11,700 bases of DNA. Origin: Smittium mucronatum. Lineage: Eukaryota; Kickxellomycota; Harpellomycetes; Harpellales; Legeriomycetaceae. Position 1 is the first letter of the stretch. Each line of letters opens with the position of its first letter. Below are positions 7,571-11,700 of the stretch, piece after piece. Below the pieces are notes generated by a model. It ran no database searches and was not told the origin of the DNA. It saw nothing but the letters and a program-made list of their open reading frames with translations. Position numbers and translations under genes: made by a program. Location of the stretch: assembly GCA_001953115.1 (NCBI GenBank), contig LSSL01000623.1:1-11700 (forward strand), given 5' to 3'.

Positions 7571-7743
7571 TTTTGGTAAATTTTTTATTGAGTTGAACAC
7601 CCTTTTCTTTTTTATTTCTATTAACCCTCTCTTTTCGTTTATTCTTTGTATCGCATAACTAATATATCTACTTTTTTAAATATTTTAAATCAACTAGTTA
7701 TTTTTTAATTAAATTTCCTCCTCGGTTATTGGCGGTTTTAACC

Positions 7744-7783
7744 TATCAGAAATATAGAAATAATAATACTTATATTTCTGATA
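7744..7783. repeat. Perfect 13 bp inverted repeat
   Basis: TATCAGAAATATA (7744-7756) is exactly reversed and complemented at 7771-7783 around a 14-base loop. It lies about 200 bp beyond the likely cleavage site of the H1-like gene. At this base composition such a pair is uncommon but not impossible by chance. A nearby GGTTA/TAACC pair (7722-7741) is much weaker. Confidence 0.6.
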
Positions 7784-9394
7784 AACTCTAATGTTAAATC
7801 ATTTTTACTGTTTTTTATTGGCCGAAACTTTCGCTTTTTATGTGATTATCAATGTAAGCAGAGATGATGAAGATTGATTATTAAATCATTATTTTATGCT
7901 TTTCAATGTCGTTGGTTCTATGACTTTGGTAACACAATTTGAATTTTATTTCCTGGTGTTATATTGTTTTCAGTATTGCTCTGTGTATATGGCATTGCTT
8001 AAAAAGATAGGCTTAGTTTCCCTTATTTTTTTTTAATCAAAATCATTAAAACAGGTAAAATCGGTTAATTTGATATCTTTTTAACCCGAAATTCTTCAAA
8101 CCGAAAATTATTAGATTAACGAATGCAACTTTTTCTTTTTCGCAAATACTATTTTTCATAGTTGTAGCATAATTAAATCCTTTGAAGGTGATAGTTAAAA
8201 ATATTTCATACAGCTTGTATTATTATTCCCAAAAGCTGTGTTAAGGTTGTTATTTTATTAAGATTCAAGTAACTATTTTCATTTTTACGCTTTATATGGA
8301 CTTTTCAGTCATATAATCATGAAATCAAAGCAATCTGATTTTTATTTTTTGTAAATATAAAAAAAATCTTTCTCAGCTAGTGGAAATAATAATTTCACTA
8401 AATATATTTAAACCAAAGCTCACAATATAAAAAAGTGTTAAATGGAGCCAACTAATAATAGTAGAGCTCAAATATAAGAAAAGAATTACAAAAGAGCGTA
8501 CGATATTTTCGGGTTTATAAACTAAACTGCAACTAAATATGTGTGAAAACTCCAAGATATATCTTATATTTAATACATAACGCCAAAAAGTCCCATTTAT
8601 GCAAAAAAATACCTCATAGAATTTTCTTTTATTATTTGTTGCAAGATAATGCTGATACCAGTTTTATAATATTTGTACTTCATTTTAAAACATGCATTTT
8701 TAAAAATTACGCTCTGTAAACTTTAATGAAAACTCTGAGAGCATTATCAGAATAGCTGGCCTAATAATATAGGTGAATTCCTATAAACACTGGTTTCAAT
8801 TAATCCACGGTTTCCTTTAAACATTTATCTCATCCATAAGACCTAAAATCAAATGAATTTATCGCTTTCCAAGCTTATACATTTTTAAAATTAGCAAGGA
8901 AAAAGGTTTAGATTTTGTATCTTAAAAGTTAATTAGTGTAGATGTTAATATTTTTCAAAGATGACAAAATACTTTCCAAAATTTTGTCTAAAGCTACCCA
9001 TTCCCTAAGATTTACTGTTGATAGCCCTTATTTCTAATAAAAACAATTTACTATAATTTAGATGCATGTTTACTTATTTGTTTAGATCATCGAGTCGAAT
9101 TTGATAATCCGAACACTTTTTTCAATTTTTTTGTTCGGGGTGTTGAATTTTGAATGTAGTAATAATAGATTTTTCTTGTCTTAACCAAATATAAAGGCCT
9201 GATAATTATGTTTAATAGCAAATCCAACCCCTAAATATTTTTCTAATCAAAAAGCGTTTTATCTTTCGTTATGGTCGAAAGATACATGTTCTGATTTTTC
9301 AAAACTTGGTTTTTATTTTGAAATTACTATATTATTTCCAATAGACAGTAAATTTATCTCGAGAATAAATCTAAGCAACATAAATATTGATCAT

Positions 9395-9434
9395 AAATGG
9401 TGGTACAATTTAGTCTGTCAGTGACGAAAGAGTC
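9395..9434 (+). repeat. AGTGACGAAA repeat, copy A (divergent)
   Basis: AAATGG followed, after about 20 bp, by TCAGTGACGAAA (exact AGTGACGAAA at 9420-9429). This copy resembles copy C at 10302-10379 in having AAATGG and TCAGTGACGAAA in the same order, but the intervening sequence differs and has extra bases. Confidence 0.35.
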
Positions 9435-9461
9435 AAACTATAAGGAAAGTCTTCAGTAACA

Positions 9462-9483
9462 CGACTATTTTATAAAATAGTCG
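9462..9483. repeat. Perfect 22 bp palindrome
   Basis: The sequence CGACTATTTTA and its exact reverse complement abut without a spacer. It is followed by a C and four T. It lies 33 bp after repeat copy A. It could extrude as a cruciform or form an 8-9 bp RNA hairpin. No transposon or target duplication was recognised at its edges. Confidence 0.75.
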
Positions 9484-9622
9484 CTTTTATTCATCCAATT
9501 AAAAATTTGGGAATATTTTATAAATTTGTTTTTAACAGAACCATTAAAACTCTTTCATCTCAAATATATGGGGGATTCTTAACGAAGAGAGCATTTTGTT
9601 GCATATCACTTTTACTGGATAA

Positions 9623-9661
9623 TTAATTCAATAAATTTATTCAATGAATTTATAGAATTAA
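9623..9661. repeat. Near-perfect A+T palindrome, 39 bp
   Basis: The segment is self-complementary apart from a few mismatched pairs, reading AATTCAATAAATT on the left and AATTTATAGAATT on the right. It is almost wholly A+T, so it is only weakly unexpected. Confidence 0.5.
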
Positions 9662-9943
9662 ATTTAGTCGTTTCTATTGAGCAAAATAAAAAGGCATTTT
9701 CATTTTTCTAATGTCCTAATTAGATATTCGAATGATTTTTAGTGCAAATTATTATTTTTATCATGTATTTTCATTTTAATTGGATAAAAAATGGCTTTTT
9801 GGAAGTTTCTCTGAAGCAGACTACATTATAAAATGCCCTCTTCACTAAGACTATCCTGTATGAATTTACTCAGAATTACTAGAATTTCTAGGAATCTATT
9901 TGTTAAATATAGCAATAAAACAAGTATAATATAAATATATATA

Positions 9944-10016
9944 GATGAAAATCAAATCTGGATAATTGCCTTAGATAATGTCACGAAATATTCTACGGAG
10001 TGACGAAATAAAGTAG
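9944..10016 (+). repeat. AGTGACGAAA repeat, copy B
   Basis: Three blocks occur in order: TGAAAATCAA (9946-9955), TCACGAAAT (9981-9989) and AGTGACGAAA (9999-10008), ending near AGTAG. The same blocks with near-identical spacing recur 360 bp downstream in copy C, which argues for descent from one sequence rather than chance. Confidence 0.45.
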
Positions 10017-10301
10017 CTTTTAATAGAAATTAGAAAATTTTAATCAAAACCGAAGCTGCCTTATTCTCTATAGGTGCCAAGACAGATCGATTATTATTGC
10101 TGTAAATAAAACCCAAATGAACCAGTTTCATCTAATAGTTTAACCTGTAAAGTATTGGATTAGAACGTGTTGACCTATCATATTTTATAAATCTAACAAT
10201 AACTCTTTCATCTCCATGTATGTTAAGTATTCTGATTTGCTAGTTTTTTACAAATACATTTGCAAACTTCAAAAATATAACCAATACAATGACAATACTT
10301 T

Positions 10302-10379
10302 AAGTGAAAATCAAGGTAGCAAAATATTAGGCATGAAAATGGCACGAAATGGCCCATCAGTGACGAAACAGATACTAGT
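10302..10379 (+). repeat. AGTGACGAAA repeat, copy C
   Basis: GTGAAAATCAA (10304-10314), GGCACGAAAT (10341-10350) and TCAGTGACGAAA (10357-10368) repeat the block order of copy B, with spacings differing by one or two bases. It is followed by GATACT-AGT-AGTATC (10371-10385), a small hairpin. No coding role is evident; the 62-codon frame through it is not convincing. Confidence 0.45.
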
Positions 10380-10733
10380 AGTATCATATAAACTCATTTC
10401 CTGAATGGGAAAAAATATCTTCGAAAATATAGTAGTCCAATTATCACGTAAATATTTTTGTCTTTCATGGTTTTTCTCACTGAAGATATCTTCTGCTCTT
10501 CGAACTAAAGTCTAGAACTAACGCGCCATTGTAGAGTTAAAGTGCTTATTCCATTTTAGTTACCCAATATGTAACTTATTGTAATATATTAAATTTTATT
10601 GGCCGTAAATATGTGGAAATTTTATTATTATGATAAGTAGCAAGTAGATATCTTTTGCTATCTTCAAATAAAAAAAATGGCTTGGATTTTGTTTAAATAT
10701 ATATTATTTAATTGGCAGCTACTTAAAATAAAC

Positions 10734-10847
10734 GCGTAAAATTTAAAAACATTTGATTGGTTGTTATATGTGACTTTTTTTATTAAAGTGGCGTAAATTT
10801 AATCACTTTCTTTGTGGTTGGGATATAACCAACTATGAAATCCGAAA
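10734..10847. repeat. Decayed 57 bp tandem duplication (two units)
   Basis: GCGTAAAATTTAA (10734-10746) and GCGTAAATTTAA (10791-10802) start the two units, and GGTTG followed by NNATAT recurs at exactly the same 57 bp offset (10759 and 10816). The remaining positions have diverged substantially. Confidence 0.35.
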
Positions 10848-11231
10848 AAAAAACGCCAAAATTAGATATAGATCACTAAAACCTTCTTTTTACTGCGTTT
10901 CTCATCATCGAAATCTTGCTATTATCACTAAAAAAACGTCTATTTTTTTTATTGGTCTATCCTTTTTACGATGAAACTTACAGCCAGAATTTAATTTTTT
11001 GATAGTTAACTTTTAACAATAAAAATAACAACTATAATTAGGTGATGGAAGAAATTATTGGGTATCTATATTTTTGGGTTAAATCTCTGAGAATGTATTA
11101 TTATTACCAAAAAAAATATGCGTGAAATAATGTGTTTTTATTGGCATGTTCTATTTGATTTTTGCTTAAAAAAAAGGAATCAAGTGTTGAAGAAAAAGAG
11201 AAAAAGTAAGGAACCCTTCCAAACTTAAGAA

Positions 11232-11257
11232 GTTTAATTTTTTTCATAAAATTAAAC
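11232..11257. repeat. 10 bp hairpin beside the transposon end
   Basis: GTTTAATTTT (11232-11241) is exactly complementary to AAAATTAAAC (11248-11257) with a six-base loop. An overlapping AAACTT-AAG-AAGTTT (11221-11235) gives an alternative fold. Confidence 0.5.
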
Positions 11258-11286
11258 ACATATATTAAAGAAAAGAATTCATATTA

Positions 11287-11700
11287 CAGGCAACCCTTAT
11301 TATTCGCGATGTATTTTATCAAAAGTTTCTCGCGAACAATAAAATCAGCGAATATTGAAAATCAGTTTACACCTCGTATGCAGAATAAATTATTGAAATT
11401 TTCCTAATTTGTAATTTTGTGCATAGAAAATTTGCGAATGAAAAGATATTTTCGTTTTTTTTTGGTAAAAAAAATAATCATCGGCTCGTGAACATTGAGA
11501 TTCTCGGATTTTTTTTAAAAACCAACAAACTGCAGTTAAATCAAAATTTTCTTTTTTTAGTGTAAACTCATTCTTCCACAAAATTTTCTACCTGTTTTTT
11601 TTTAAATTGTGCTATATCCGTTCATTTAATATCATACACGCTTTAGATAAAATTTCAGAATTTTTGCGGACTACTTTTTTTTTACTATATTTTAAAGAAC
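11287..11700. mobile_element. pogo/Tigger-like DNA transposon, one end (runs off the window)
   Basis: A TA (11285-11286) is followed directly by CAGGCAACCC and TTATTATTCGCGA (11297-11309), whose reverse complement with one mismatch, TCGCGAACAATAA, lies at 11330-11342. Then comes AATCAGCGAATATTGAAA. A CAG start after a TA target site and repeated TTCGCGAA-type motifs are what I know of pogo/Tigger termini, where a CENP-B-like transposase binds. A related motif recurs at 11484-11512 (20 of 29 positions match 11327-11355), as expected for subterminal binding sites. No opposite end was found to the left, so the element extends right and its full length, transposase and target duplication cannot be judged. 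The 63-codon minus-strand frame inside shows no transposase motif. Confidence 0.5.

Larger units (their letters stand above)
7790..11286. other. Gene-free A+T-rich region downstream of the H1-like gene
   Basis: No supported gene in 3.5 kb. Open frames of 60-62 codons (8373-8555 minus, 10216-10404 plus) have low-complexity composition with Ile, Tyr and Lys typical of random A+T-rich DNA and no known motif. Palindromes and short dispersed repeats are listed separately. An inverted GATAATGCT/AGCATTATC pair about 70 bp apart (near 8646 and 8746) and a 9 bp hairpin TATCTTTCG/CGAAAGATA (9260-9284) are of chance grade. Confidence 0.55.

Noticed and set aside
8373..8555. 60-codon minus-strand open frame
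   Set aside because: Hydrophobic and low in complexity, with no neighbouring exon signals or recognisable domain.
10216..10404. 62-codon plus-strand open frame
   Set aside because: Passes through noncoding repeat copy C and has no recognisable motif; chance length.
11390..11581. 63-codon minus-strand open frame inside the Tigger-like end
   Set aside because: Lies in subterminal noncoding transposon sequence and shows no DDE or helix-turn-helix motif.
1..11700. CRISPR array, bacterial operon or prophage features
   Set aside because: No regularly spaced direct repeats, no ribosome-binding-site-led gene clusters and no phage genes; composition and gene spacing are eukaryotic.

Overview
The window reads as nuclear DNA of a eukaryote with a very A+T-rich genome (roughly three quarters A+T by eye), most likely an animal. 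Three things point there: an intronless lysine-rich H1-like gene with an ATTAAA/GT-rich polyadenylation context, DNA-transposon ends that look like pogo/Tigger and piggyBac families, and the absence of operons or packed genes. The species cannot be named from this sequence.

Layout. Bases 1-250 form a G+C-rich island that folds into several strong helices and ends in T-runs typical of RNA polymerase III. Its last part (TACGCAG, then a GCCGG/CCGGC hairpin, then GGAGCTTATT) resembles the 3' end of RNase MRP RNA. The 5' part, including the pairing partner, would lie left of the window. Bases 273-1693 show no gene. Bases 1694-3061 hold the most striking structure: a long imperfect inverted repeat with arms of about 320-350 bp around a 717 bp spacer. 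Its arms share a perfect 69 bp core, and each arm contains its own palindrome. Bases 3358-3520 look like a piggyBac-type MITE with TTAA-like flanks. From there to about 6890 there is only A+T-rich noncoding DNA with decayed inverted repeats.

The single convincing protein gene is at 7063-7497 (+). It encodes a 144-residue, strongly basic H1-like chromatin protein without a complete winged-helix domain, with a compact 3' end at about 7527-7570. Bases 7600-11286 have no supported gene. They contain a perfect 22 bp palindrome, a small dispersed repeat family sharing AGTGACGAAA, and a decayed 57 bp tandem duplication. At 11287 a pogo/Tigger-like transposon end begins immediately after a TA dinucleotide and runs toward or past the right edge.

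The gene, the RNA candidate and the transposons show no evident functional link. The picture is a sparse intergenic landscape shaped by small nonautonomous DNA transposons around two unrelated expressed units.
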